Shown here: piece by piece, positions 49,801-61,800 of the stretch
How positions within the stretch are numbered: position 1 is the first letter of the stretch
Layout of the letters: every line of letters begins with the position of its first letter
Origin: Caprimulgus europaeus
Lineage: Eukaryota > Chordata > Aves > Caprimulgiformes > Caprimulgidae
Assembly: GCA_907165065.1 (NCBI GenBank)
Contig: OU015535.1
Span: 1-64,000, forward strand
DNA length: 64,000 nucleotides
Direction: 5' to 3'
Made by a program: the position numbers and the translations under genes
Notes under the pieces: model-generated
Databases searched by the model: none
Told to the model about the DNA's origin: nothing
Seen by the model: only the letters and a program-made list of their open reading frames with translations

Positions 49801-52800
49801 CCAGCAATTCCTGCCTCCTCCTAGGCAGCAGTGAAACCCCCACCCCCATGTTAAGAAACCCCTGGGGCTCCCTTCCTTTGAGAGACACCTGCAGTGGGGA
49901 ACACCTTCCCACTGTACAGCCCCAGCAGCTCCCGGCCCTGTGCTCATGGCCACTGGGGCTGCCACAGCCAGCTGGGCTGGGGCACCCTGGGAGTCCCCAG
50001 AGCCCAGGGAACAGACCTCACCTCAACTCCTCCAGGGCCTGAAATGCTCCATAGACCTGGGAGTCCCTGGGCTCCCTCTTTATCCAGTCCTGCAAGTCCC
50101 AGAGAGACAAGTGCAGAGTTAGCAGCAGGCAGGGACATGGGACAGCCCTCTCACCTCCCCCAGGGACAGGCTCTGCTGCCAGGCCTGGGCAGACACTGCA
50201 CCGTCCCCCCAGGGATCCCCAGAGGCACCGCAGGAGGGACCCTGCTCCTCAGCCACAGCCACCCAGCACCCACGGGCCCACCAGCTCAGGATGCAGCTCC
50301 AGGAGCTCACATGAAGCTGAGAAACCATTGTGCCCTCGGGGAAACCAGTCTGATGGCACAGCTAAAAACTCCCCCATGTGACTGCCCCGGCTATGGGCAC
50401 TCACCAGCAGTGTCCACGTCGCCTCCTGCTTTAAGGAGAGCTCAAAGCTGCCACAGTCACCCACAGCCTGGATGGCACAGCTGACCTCGGTGATGCTCTC
50501 CACCAGGGCGAGCTTGAGCTGCAAGTTCTGAGGCCAAAGAGAGCAAAGAACCCCTTGAACTCTTTGAAGAGCTGAGAGATGGAAGAGGGCCGTGGGCAGG
50601 GGGTACCCATGGTGGGGCTGGATCTGGATGTTGAGGACAAACTCTTCCATGGGAGATCTTTCGAAAGGGTTTGTCCACCTCAGTACACCCCTGCCCCAAG
50701 GGGCTGGACCTGGGGCACCCAGAGACCCCTGCCCTGCACACTCTGTGCTCCTACCCTCTGTTCAGCTCTGAAGAGCCACAGGATGTTGCCCAGGATTCCT
50801 TTATCCACGTGAGAGAGCAGCTGCTCCTTGGGGGCACGCAGCGCAATGCCGCTGTAGGTGCGCATGAGAGTAGCGCAAGTGGCCTGAGCTCTCTTCTGCT
50901 GCCGCTGGACCTGTGTCAACAGATTGGTCCCAAGACGTCAGCCCTGGAACTGCTGTGGACTCCTGTGGCAGGTCCTGCCCAGCACCCTCAGCAGCTCCTT
51001 GTTTGCCTGGATGTCTCCCAGCAGCTCCCCAAGCTGCTCCTTGAGCTGAGAGCTCTGGGGCCAGGAGCTGTTCCCATCCCACAGCTCGAGTTCCCCATGG
51101 GGATGGGGTGGCAGTGCAGCCAGCATCGCACGCGTGGCTGGTGGTTTTACCACTGATTTGAGAGATTGGGGAGCTGTCTGGAACCTTTCTGTGGAAAGGC
51201 ATCGGGCACAGCCTGTCATGGCCCTGCGCAGAGACCTGCAGCCTGTGCGGGTCAGCGGTGCAGATGAGCCCAGTCTGCTCACCTCCCCAGGCCAGGCTGC
51301 CCCGCTCTCTCTGCAGGACCCTGCCCTGCCCTGCCCAGAAAGGCTTCCCCACAGCCCCCAGGTCGGGGGCAGAGCCCACCAGACCTCACCAGCTTCCTGT
51401 TCCTGGCCTGAAACTTTGAGGAAGGGGCAGAGTGCCACACCGTGCCCACCCCCTTGTCGTCAGCTCCTGGTGAAGTTAAGTCAGGGGCAACATGTCTGCA
51501 AGCAAGCAACTGCTGCAGCTGTCCCAGCGGGGTGGCTCGGATCCACGAGGTGTCAAACCCCGTCCTTTCCAAAGACACCTCAGGGGCCCCAAGCCAGGAC
51601 GTCACCTCTGAAACATGGAGGTGACTAAAGGTCTCGGATAGCTCTTACACGAGGGCTAATCTAAAGGCAGGTGCCACGGTTTGCCTGCTGCAGGTGTAGA
51701 AGTGGAAAGAAGGCCAGAAAAGGAAAGCCAAACGGCAAAACCCTGCATGCTTTACCTTCCAGTCCATGGAAGCAGAGAACATAGTCACTGTGTCCAAGAC
51801 CAGATGGAAGTGGCTCTCGGCAGCGTGGGACACAACAGAGATCATTCCCTACAACCACAGAGAAAAGGGGAGTCAGTTCCAGGCCAGGCACTCAGCCGTG
51901 GCCAGCAACAACAGCCGGGCAGGACATTGAAGCAAGAGGGAAACAGCAGCAATGGGGAAGTCACGGAGATCTGGAGCAGCCCTCCTTCTCCCCCAGCAAC
52001 AGGCAGAGGATTGTCAGGACATGAGAATCACCTCACCTGGGCCTCAGACAGCTCCAGAGGGTTTGTCTCCTGAAGGAACCTCAGCACCTGGCTTTGGACG
52101 TGTCTGAGGTCCTGACAAGCTGCTAGGGTCGTCCCAAGAGCCTTGTACAGGAAAAGCTGAAAGAGAGGAGGCCAAACCCAAGATGCGGTCGTGGCTTGAC
52201 CTGTCAGGAGAGGGCTGGCCCCAGACGGACCCCATCACCCCTGGGAGGAGGCAAGGCCAGCCGCAGTGCCAGGCACTAGCCATCTGCTGGGGCGGCCCCG
52301 GGGGAAGCGTCCTTTGGGGGCGAGGGAAAACAGCCTGTGTGGGCAGAGCACCGGCGCCAGCCCCAGCGCAGGACAGCAGACTCACCTTCTCCCAGGAGCT
52401 GGGGATAGAGCTGCCCAGCTGCTGGCTCAGCTCCTGGCTCAGGCCCACGGTCCAGGCCTCATCCTCGATGGGCTGCAGCGACTCTCGCAGGAACTGGGGT
52501 GAACAGAAGAGGAAGTGAGTGTTCCCCTGACCTCAGCCAGGGCCCTTTCCACCCTCGTGTGTCCCGGGATGCTGCTGGGGCTCAGCTGCTGGGAATGGCC
52601 ACCTCTTCCCCTGCCCCACCCATCCCTCTTTTCACCGTCTTCCCTCTTCTCCTAACGCCTCATGTGAAACCCCTCGGCACACCAGACACAGAGGAGGAGG
52701 CAGTGCTAAGGCGCGTGCCGCAGGGATCGAGGGTGTTGGCCATCATCAGTGGCACATGTGCAGACAGCAGATCCTGGGAGCAGGCAGGCACCTGCTGCGA

Positions 52801-55800
52801 GGGGAGGCACAGGGTCCTCAGGAAGTGCCCCCACCTTCTGGTACCTACACAGGAAGCTCCCAGCTTCCACCCACATCTTTGTCTGCTCCCTCTTCTTCCC
52901 CTCTACCTGTCACACCGCCCCAAGAAGGCTGTACCTTAAGCACACGGTGCTCCCACTCTGCAGGGTCCAGGGAGCTCTTGGTTCCTCCTAGAAAGCAAGA
53001 GGAAGCAAAAGCTCTCACTGCTGTCTAAGCTCACACCAAAGATGAGCCCATTGGACTCCTCTGTTGCCAGGACCTCCCAAAAGTCCCAGGTCATGAGGTT
53101 AGAAAGGGCCCACAACCACCAGCCCTTGCCAGGCCAAAGACACAGGGAGGATCCCAGGGGCATTTGTTAGAGAAACTGACTCAAGTTGTGGAAGGATGCA
53201 CTGGCTGTGGCTGATTCCCACTGCTTGACTTGCAGCTCCCAAAACAACTCCAACCACTGAGTCCCAGCACGCATCAGCAACACACCTTTTCTCCTTAATG
53301 ACCCACTGTTTGCTTTTTTTTCTTATTTTCAGCCCTTTTCCCAGGCTATTGCCAAGGATGGCTGCTGCAAACCTGGCCTGGCCTGGGGACTTGGTCCTCC
53401 AAAACCAGAAGCTGCACTCCCATCAGAAGCACCAATCCAGTCTTTCCCCCAAACACTGTTCGGGGGAGGACATGGGGCAGCCACCAAGACCTGTCGTCCA
53501 AGGGGACATCAACGGCCCCATCCATCCCCTGGGCCAAACCGATGCAGGGGATGGCTGCCCCCGGCCTCAGCACTGGCTCCCTGGAAGGGGAAAGGCAGCA
53601 GAGCAAGTGCTGGGGAAGTGGGGACAATTCCTCTCCGTCATGCTAGGAAGCTGCATTTTCCTGCTCTCCCCTGCTCCCTGCCATCCTATCCCTCCCCACA
53701 CACACTTTACCTTCCAGGTACTGCAACAGGAGAGGGATCTCAGTCGCCCACGTCGCCCCCAAGGCTCTGTGGATCCTGCTGTGGAGGGCCTGCAGCAGCT
53801 GCAAGGCAGCGACTGCCCGTTCGCCAGTCGCACAAGGAGCCGCCGCCACCACCTAGGCAAGGGCAGGAGAGAAGGGTCGCTCCTGCTGCCCAAGGCACAG
53901 CTTCTCCCGTGATAGAGGGAGGGAGCTGGATGCCGCTTCGCCAGCAGCAGGCAGCTGATGGCTTCACCGGGGGTGCTGCCAGCCCCGCCAAAGGAGCGGG
54001 ATCCCCAGTGGGCTCAGGCAGGCTCGGGCATGCTGCCGCCTCCTCCGTGGCTGCCAGCACTGGCCTCAACAGCATCTCTGTGCCAGGCTCTCCCACCACC
54101 CCTGACCAGAAAAGCTCTTTCCCCAGGGCCCCGCTACTCACCAGCAGTCGAGCCAACAGGGCCTGGGGAGCCGGCAGACGGGCTGCAGGAAGGAAGAACG
54201 GCTGAGTGAGCCAATGGGACCCCACCGTGCCCTGCCCCTCACACTTCCGATGCCCCCTCACATGGCTGCGGGCTGAGAGCAGCTGGGGGATCTCCCCAGG
54301 GCTGCCCAGCATAAGATGAAGGCTGCTCCAGCATGGCCAGGAATGAGCCCCGGCTCACCAGGAGAGCACTGCCAGCAGGAGAGCCAGGCCTTGGTGCTGG
54401 GCAAGGGGCAACGCAGGGCAGAGCCCCTCGTGCCCAGCAGCAGAGCCTGTCTCTGTCTCTTAGTTCTCCTGGGCTCCTGCTCAGGGCTGGTGGGGCGCAG
54501 GGAGACGTGGACTGACCCTACCCCCAGCCAAACGCAGCAGTACTCACTGGGGCTCTTACCTTGCTCCTGGGAGTCCATGGCATCAGGCTCCTCCTCTTCT
54601 TCCTCACACCCTGCTCTCTCCTGTCTCTCAACCAGGGCTCGGAGACAGCGGGAGAGCGGGATCAGCATGCCGCTGTACTGAGCTGGCACCACGTACTGCA
54701 GCAGCCTCGGCCACAGGAGCTGCAGAGAAGAACCGGGCAGTTCGCCACACGGGCATTTCCACTCAGCTCAAAGACGAAAAGGACAGTCTGTGTTTCCCCG
54801 AGCCTTGTGTGGGGCAGAGGGGAACTCACTTTGGTCATCCCTCTCAGAGAGACATCCAACGAGCCCAGGATGTCCATGCACAGGGATCGAAGAGCTCTGT
54901 CCTCCTCGGTTTCCCAGGGAAAAAGGTCTCCTGCCACCTGTAAGACAGAGTTGGCAAAACCTCCCATTGCTCTCAGCTCCCGACCAACAGGGCTCAGGCA
55001 CAACCCACCAGTGCTCCTGCACCTGCTTCCCAGGAGCACTGACCTCCTGAAGGAGGACAACAGCTGGACCCAGGCTGTGGACCAGGTCTCAGACCCTGGG
55101 AAGGACTGGGAAGCCTGGGAGCAGAAAGCACAGCTGCTTGTCTGCACGGTCCCCCAGGGCCACAGTGCTGCTGCCATGCCACCAAAGCAGAGGTGAGGAA
55201 TGGAAGCAGCACACACAGCCTGACAGATGTGGAGGAGCACCTGGGAGTCCTTTCCTTTGCCCTTCTCCCTTAGCAGAGCCTCCTCGAGCCTCAGAGCAAA
55301 GTGACGCACATGGATCTCCCGACTCGAGGGAAATTCCATCCAGAGGGAAGATCCTCAGCAAGGCAGCCAGAGGCTTGGCCATCCCCAGCTTTCATCCCCT
55401 GGGCACCCAGCTGGAAATGCCCACAGAAGGGACTGCCAAATGGCCTGTCCCCTTGCCAGAAGGGATGCAGGCCCCAGACAGCTATCAGATGGGCAGGTTG
55501 TGCTTTGGAGGGCCAGAGCACAAGAATGCCACAGAAAGCTCCTCTAGCCAGGCCCACCTGTCTGCACTGGCTGTGTTTTGCATGAGCATTTAAGGAGGGA
55601 GGGTCTTCTGTCCCTACAAGCCCCTCCCTTTGCAAGACAGCTTTGTGGAAGGTGTCTGTGGGCACAGCTCAGCCCACGGGGTGCACACGCAACCCCGCAG
55701 TCTTGGGTGGCGCACCTGGGTGCAAACCCACATCATCCACTGACAACTCCACCAACATCAGCACAGAAACCCACGAGGAGCAGCCATTTGGAAGCCTCTC

Positions 55801-58800
55801 CGACTGCAGGACCAGCGCTGATGGCCCTGCAGCGTGGAGATCTCCATGGTCAAGGACGTCTGCAGGAGCTCTCAGCACAGTCTAAGCACTGGTCAAAGCC
55901 CCAGGAGTCCCGCTCTGCCCTTACCCGTATGGCTGAGGTCCGGCTGAACTCGGTGAAGATGTGCCCCACCACATCCCATGCCCAGCAGCTCTGGGAGCTG
56001 GAGCTGAGCAGCTCCCTGATGAACTCCAGAACGGCCCTCCGCACCTGCCAGGGAAGAGTGTGGTTATGACCGTCCTGTTCAAAACCCAAAACCTTTGCCT
56101 GGGGGCAGCCTTTGTGGCTCGTGGAGAGATGACGAGGGCATAGCAGAAGCTTTTGCACCAGGCGTCAGGGCTGGGCTCTAGCACCAGGCTGGTTGGGCAT
56201 TTGCCCCACAGAGCACAGTGAGCTCCCCATTCCACTCTGCCAGCTCTCCCTGGGGAGGAGCCATCACCCACCACCTGGGCAATGGCCGGTGCTTCCCTGG
56301 GCACCACAGCTCTGTCCTGAGGCAAAGGGTTTCTTTGTGTTCCCTGGTGGCACTGACCCTTCGCAAACCAGCTCACCTGGGCACTGGGATCATTGCACAC
56401 CGACTGCACACCCTCTACCACCTGGGGCAGCTTTTGTCTCATCACAGGTGCTGGAAGAAAGACAGAGAGGTGTGCGTTGAGGCAGAGCCCCAATGGCAGA
56501 AGGCATCCCTTGAAGCTTCCAAGTTTTTGGCACACTAGTGGGACAGAAAAGCAGGGCCTGACTCTGACTTCACAGGAAGCAGCAGCGTAGCCAGAGCAAC
56601 TCCTTTTGTAGAGGCAGAGCTATTTTATAGGGGCTGAAAGCCCCTCTGGTAACACAGAGATCGAGAGAAACAGCATGGGTACAAGCAGCTCCTGTGCAAA
56701 CCCACCCACCCACCAGCCTGTCTGTGCTACTGAGCTTGGAGCATCGCCCCTGGTATGCTGCGATTTCTAACTGCTGGGGGACAGCTCAAGCCCTGTCACA
56801 GGTCATCAGCTCAGCTGGGGGACCTGCTCTTTGCAGCTTCTTCTAGTTGCATGTGTACCACTTTCAGCCCGCTCCTGCTCTCAGCCCAGCAGCCCCAGCC
56901 CCTGCCTTGTGTCCCTGCTCCATGGCACTGACCATCAGAGTGGGCCAGCGGTCTCAGCAAGCTCAGGGCTGCCACACGACCCGCCTCGCTTCCACCACTC
57001 AGCTGGGAGTGCAGAAACTCGACTGTCTCCTCAGGGCAGATCCGCGCTGCAGGGAAGAATTCACATTCTGCATTAGCAGGCAGCTGCCCCCAACAGCCAA
57101 GAACAGGGAGAGAGCTGCCTGGGCAGGGCAGGGCATCGCCCAGTCTCCTCGCCTTACCCTGCAGCACGATGCAGTGGGTCAGCTCTGCCTTATGGGCCAG
57201 GCCAGTCGCCTCTTCGGTCACCTCAGAGAGCTGTGTGGACAAGGTCCATTTTAGAGAAAGTCACATCAGTGTTGAGAGGGACTGGAAAGAAACGGTGGTG
57301 TCTGCTCTCCTCTCCCTGGCTCCCCTCTGGGCACGGGCATGGGATGCAAAGCCCAAAGCCAGCCCACCCCATGGTGGGCCCAGGCACACACAGAGGTTTG
57401 CAGCAGCTCAGGCTGCCCAGGGGCTGAGGCTGAGCAGCGTTGAAAGGCTGCCCTTAGGATGCCAGCGTGCCAGAGTCCTCCTGCCACTTGGCCAAGAGGG
57501 AGAACGCTGTGGGACCCGGGCTACCCTTGGGCCCATCCTAAACAGCTGGGATCAGGCCTCCTGCAGCCTTAAGGTTGGATCACAACTCCTGGAATGCTCC
57601 TGGCCTCCAGGAAGGTCCTGGTGGAGGGATGCCCTGCCCTGACTGCCCTGCCCTGCCAGCCGGCGGGTCTTTCCCCTCCATGGCAATCACAGGTGAAGGC
57701 CCCAGGCCAGCGGCAGGGCGCAGGCTGCCCTTACCTGGCGGTGCACAGTGGTGCTGATGGCAAGAGCCGTGCCCTGTGGGACTGGGATCTGAGCTGCCAC
57801 CAGCATCTCCAGGACATAGCTGAGGCTCTACAAGAGAACAGGGGAGGAAGAGAAGGCTGAAGCCACCTAAAGGCACTTGAGAAAGGAGAAAACCAGCACA
57901 TCTGGGATAAGGGAGTCCCTAACACCAGCTCCCAGGAAAAAACAAACCCACCTGTGTGGGGCTTCTTGTTTCCCCTCCCTTCAGAGCAGGATCAGGAGGG
58001 TCTCCTTCCTCTGAACACAGCCCCATGTTGACAAATGGTTTCCCAGCACTTCCCACTCATCAGACCTTACCCCTCACTAGACGGGACTGGACAAGTCCCC
58101 GGACATTAGGGCAGGGCCCCAGGGAGGTGGCAATGCCTCCCTTCCAGAGATGAGCCCCAGGGCTTCTTGCCTCCCTGCTGCCTGCCCCAGGTTTCTCTTT
58201 TTCTTGCCCAAAGAGCCCAGGAAACTGCAGACCTCTTCTACTCTCCCTGTCCCTTCTCTAAGGGCTTCCCAGCTCTTCCTGGCACCCCACAGCTCCCCAG
58301 TACCTCCTGGCACTCGCACAAACCCAGCCCAACAGCCACATCAGGCCTTGAGCAACACCTCACCTTGGTGACCCGGGAGGTGTCTTGGACCTCCCGATAC
58401 TGACGCAGGAGCCAGAGGAGCTGCTCGCAGGCATGCTCTCGGTGCTGCTCCTCATGCAGAAGGGTCCCCATCATGGCAGCCACTGCTCCGAGGACAGCCT
58501 GCTTGTCCTGAGGAGAAAAGGGAGAGGCTCTGCTTGGAGGGCTGAAGGTCTGCCTGCCTTGCAGCACTCCCTGGACACCAGCCTGCCCTTCCCACTGGGA
58601 GGGCTTTTGCTTTCCTTTCTGCCCTGCAGGAGAAGGGCTCACTCCAGAGGAGGGAGCATTTCCCCATGCTGGTACCCCAGTCCTCCCCACAGAAAGGCCC
58701 CAAGACTTGGCTGCTTCCCATCAGGGAGCTCCCCCTCTCCTTGCCCCTCTGCTTACACCCCACCAGTCACAGATGGACCCAGTGACATGGACATCCCTGG

Positions 58801-61800
58801 TGTGGCCCCAGGCGTGGTAAGCAGCACTTCTCACCTCTTCCTCCTTGCAGTCCAGCCAATTTCCCACCACATAGCAGAAGACCGGGTAAATGGCTTCACA
58901 GAACGGTGCCACCCCCTTGCGAGGGAAGGGCCGTTGCTCCCGGTTGAAGACGTGTGTATTGACTTCTTTTGACCATTGCTCCAGAACTGCACCAGGAGAA
59001 AGGAAAAGGCAGCATGTCAGAGTCTGCAGCAGGGACAGTACCTTGCATCCATGCCCAAGCCTGCTTTAAGGACAGTCCTAGGCTTGGTAGGGGCTCAGCC
59101 CAGGAACAGATCTGCATCCAAGGGCAATCTGTGCTCTTGAGGTGCATGGATTCAAACACCCCACTGTTTCTCTCCTCCATTACACTTTCTCTTCCTCAAT
59201 GGCCCATTCCCCTCCAGCATTTCTCACTGCAGCCCCTTCCCTCCCCACATACTTGCCTTTTCAGAGCAGGGATTTTAATCTCAGAGGAAAGTAGAAGAGA
59301 AGCTTTGGGAGATCCGGGAGCTCCCCCATGCAGTGCCACCGTGACCTGCCTGCATAAACTTCCCGGGCTTCCCCAGCTCCTTCTATACACTCACAGCCTG
59401 ATCTCACTGTGGGCTCACACCCACCATATTCTCTCTGGGATCACAGGGAGGCATCGAAGGCCACTCCAGCCCCTGCCCCTGGGGCCCCAGCTCAGGAGTC
59501 GACACTCACCACTGCAGACGGCGCGCAGTATCCGGCCGCTCTCCACTCGGCTCAGCATGGTGCCCAGGGTGAGCATTGTCATGCCCACAAAGGGGATGCA
59601 CTGCAGGGCTGCAGAGAAGGCAGGGACCGAGGGACCGAGAGGGTTGGTCAGAGACACAGAACCCTGGCAGGGCTGAGGCTGCTGGGCTGCGCAGGACATG
59701 CCAGGGGGCATGGGGAGGGCTGCCTTCTCCCAGGGGGACACAGGGAAGCCCTTTGGGGAAATGGAGAGTGTGGGGCAAGGACCCCCTAGTTTTGTCTCCA
59801 GCAGGTTCCCACCCTTCAGGAATTGGGATCTGGCTGGTAAGGCAGAGCTGCCAGCTGGCCCTGGCACGGGGCAAGGATGCATGGCAACTCCATAGCCCCC
59901 CCAGTTCAGCACAGAGTGTTTAGGGAGGAAGAGGATCCCTTCTTCCCATTAGCACAGACCCCTACCCAAACCAATGGGCCGAGGGTGCCCTACCATAGCT
60001 GCGCGCCATTTTGCCCAAGGTGAGGAGCACAGTCTCACTCGGGACCTTCCCCACGGCCTTCAGGTGGCTCTGAAGCTCGGACATGACGAAGTGGAAGTGG
60101 GAGTGGGCCAGAGCCACCAGGACATCACTAGCAGCCATCTTCACATCATCTGTCACACCCTGCAAAATGCCACAGGTTTAAACACCCTCAAGAAAAGCCT
60201 GAGGCACTCAGACAGGCTGAATGACCCCATCTCTTCGAGACCCCTCAGGGCAGTTGTGCTCGGGGCCAGGTGGTTGCCATCTCTTGTACACTGGGTTAGG
60301 CGAGCAGTTCCCTGGTGAGATGAGGGAGGCTTCTTCCCAGCACAGCCCTGTGCTGCTGCCCCCTCTTCATGGAGACACCAGGGATAAACTGTCGCAGACT
60401 CAAGACACCCGTGGGACCTCTACGTGCAGCTGGTGGGTTCCCACAGCTCTTCCTCAAGGCAGGGGAAGTAACCAAGAGCTCGAACCCAGATCTCACTCAG
60501 TTAGAAACAGCCCAGAGTCCGCCTCTCTGCACAGCTCTCTGTGTCCCCTCTCCAAATTCCCTGTAATCATGAGTCCCCAGGGACCTCCTCTGTGTCTGAA
60601 TAACTGAGGAACATCTCTGCACTGCTCTGTATTTCCCCAAAACCCAGGGGTGGAGGCAGCTGCTTTGGTGGCTCACCTGGGATGCTCGCATGTCACTGGA
60701 CGCCTCTGCTATCAGACGGTTCACGACACCACTCGTCAAACAGCCGTCGTTTCCCTGCAAGATGCTCTCCAGCTCCTGGTAGGTTTCTACTCGGTCACCC
60801 TGGGGACAGACCACAAAGGGGAGTGACGGGACTGGCTTTGCACTCATTCCCAGGGAGCCATGAGACTGACCTGCTGTCCCTCAAATCATCTGTGTGACAC
60901 TGGTTCTAAGTTATGAAACCTTATGACTTGACTGGTGAAGAAGTGAGTGCACATGACAGACTAGTCTAGGAAAAACTGAATCATTCAAGTGACAGAGCAG
61001 TCTGGGAAAAAGGGAATGGAGCCCTTCTTTGTCATGTTTGTTTACTGTATTTCTTAATGAACTCAAGTTTAAATCACAGAGTAAGTTGTGCTGTAAATTT
61101 GAGAGATCCAAATGGACCATGGTGAATGGAATTAAGTCCAGTTGGTGCCTGGTCACGAGTGGTGTTCCCCAGGGATGGGTGTTGGGGCCAGTTCTGTTTA
61201 ATATATTTATTTATCAATGACCTGGATGAGGGCATCAAGTGCACCCTCAGTAAGTTTGCAGATGATACCAAGTTGGGCAGCAGCGTTGATCTGCCAGGAA
61301 GGCTCTGCAGAGGGACCTGGACAGTATGGATTGATGGGCTGAGGCCAATGCTATGAAGTTCAGTAAGGCCAAGTGCCAGGTCCTGCACCTGTGTCACAAC
61401 CCCATGCAAAACTACAGGCTTGGGGAGGAGTGGCTGGAAAGCTGCCCCGTGGAAAAGGATCTGGGAGTGTTGGCGGACTGAGCCAACAGTGTGCCCAGGT
61501 GGCCAAGAAGGCAAACAGCATCCTGGCCTGGATCAGGAACAGTGTGGTCAGTAGGAGTAGGGAAGTGATTGTCCCCTTGTATTTGGCACTGGTGAGGCAG
61601 CACCTTGATTACTGTGTTCAATTTTGGCCCCCCAATACAAGAGGGACATTGAGGCTCTGGAGCGTGTCCAGAGAAGGGCAACAAAGCTGGTGAAGAGCTT
61701 GGAGCACAAGTCTTAAGAGGAGCGGCTGAGGGAGCTGGGGTTGTTTAGTCTGGAGAAGAGGAGGCTGAGGGGAGACCTTGCTCTCTACAACTACCTGAAA

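Noticed and set aside
55089-55382. Possible MROH exon between exons 12 and 13 ([17 protein letters not shown] on the - strand)
   Set aside because: Exons 12 and 13 join directly in phase with the family order, and no convincing acceptor/donor pair bounds this segment.
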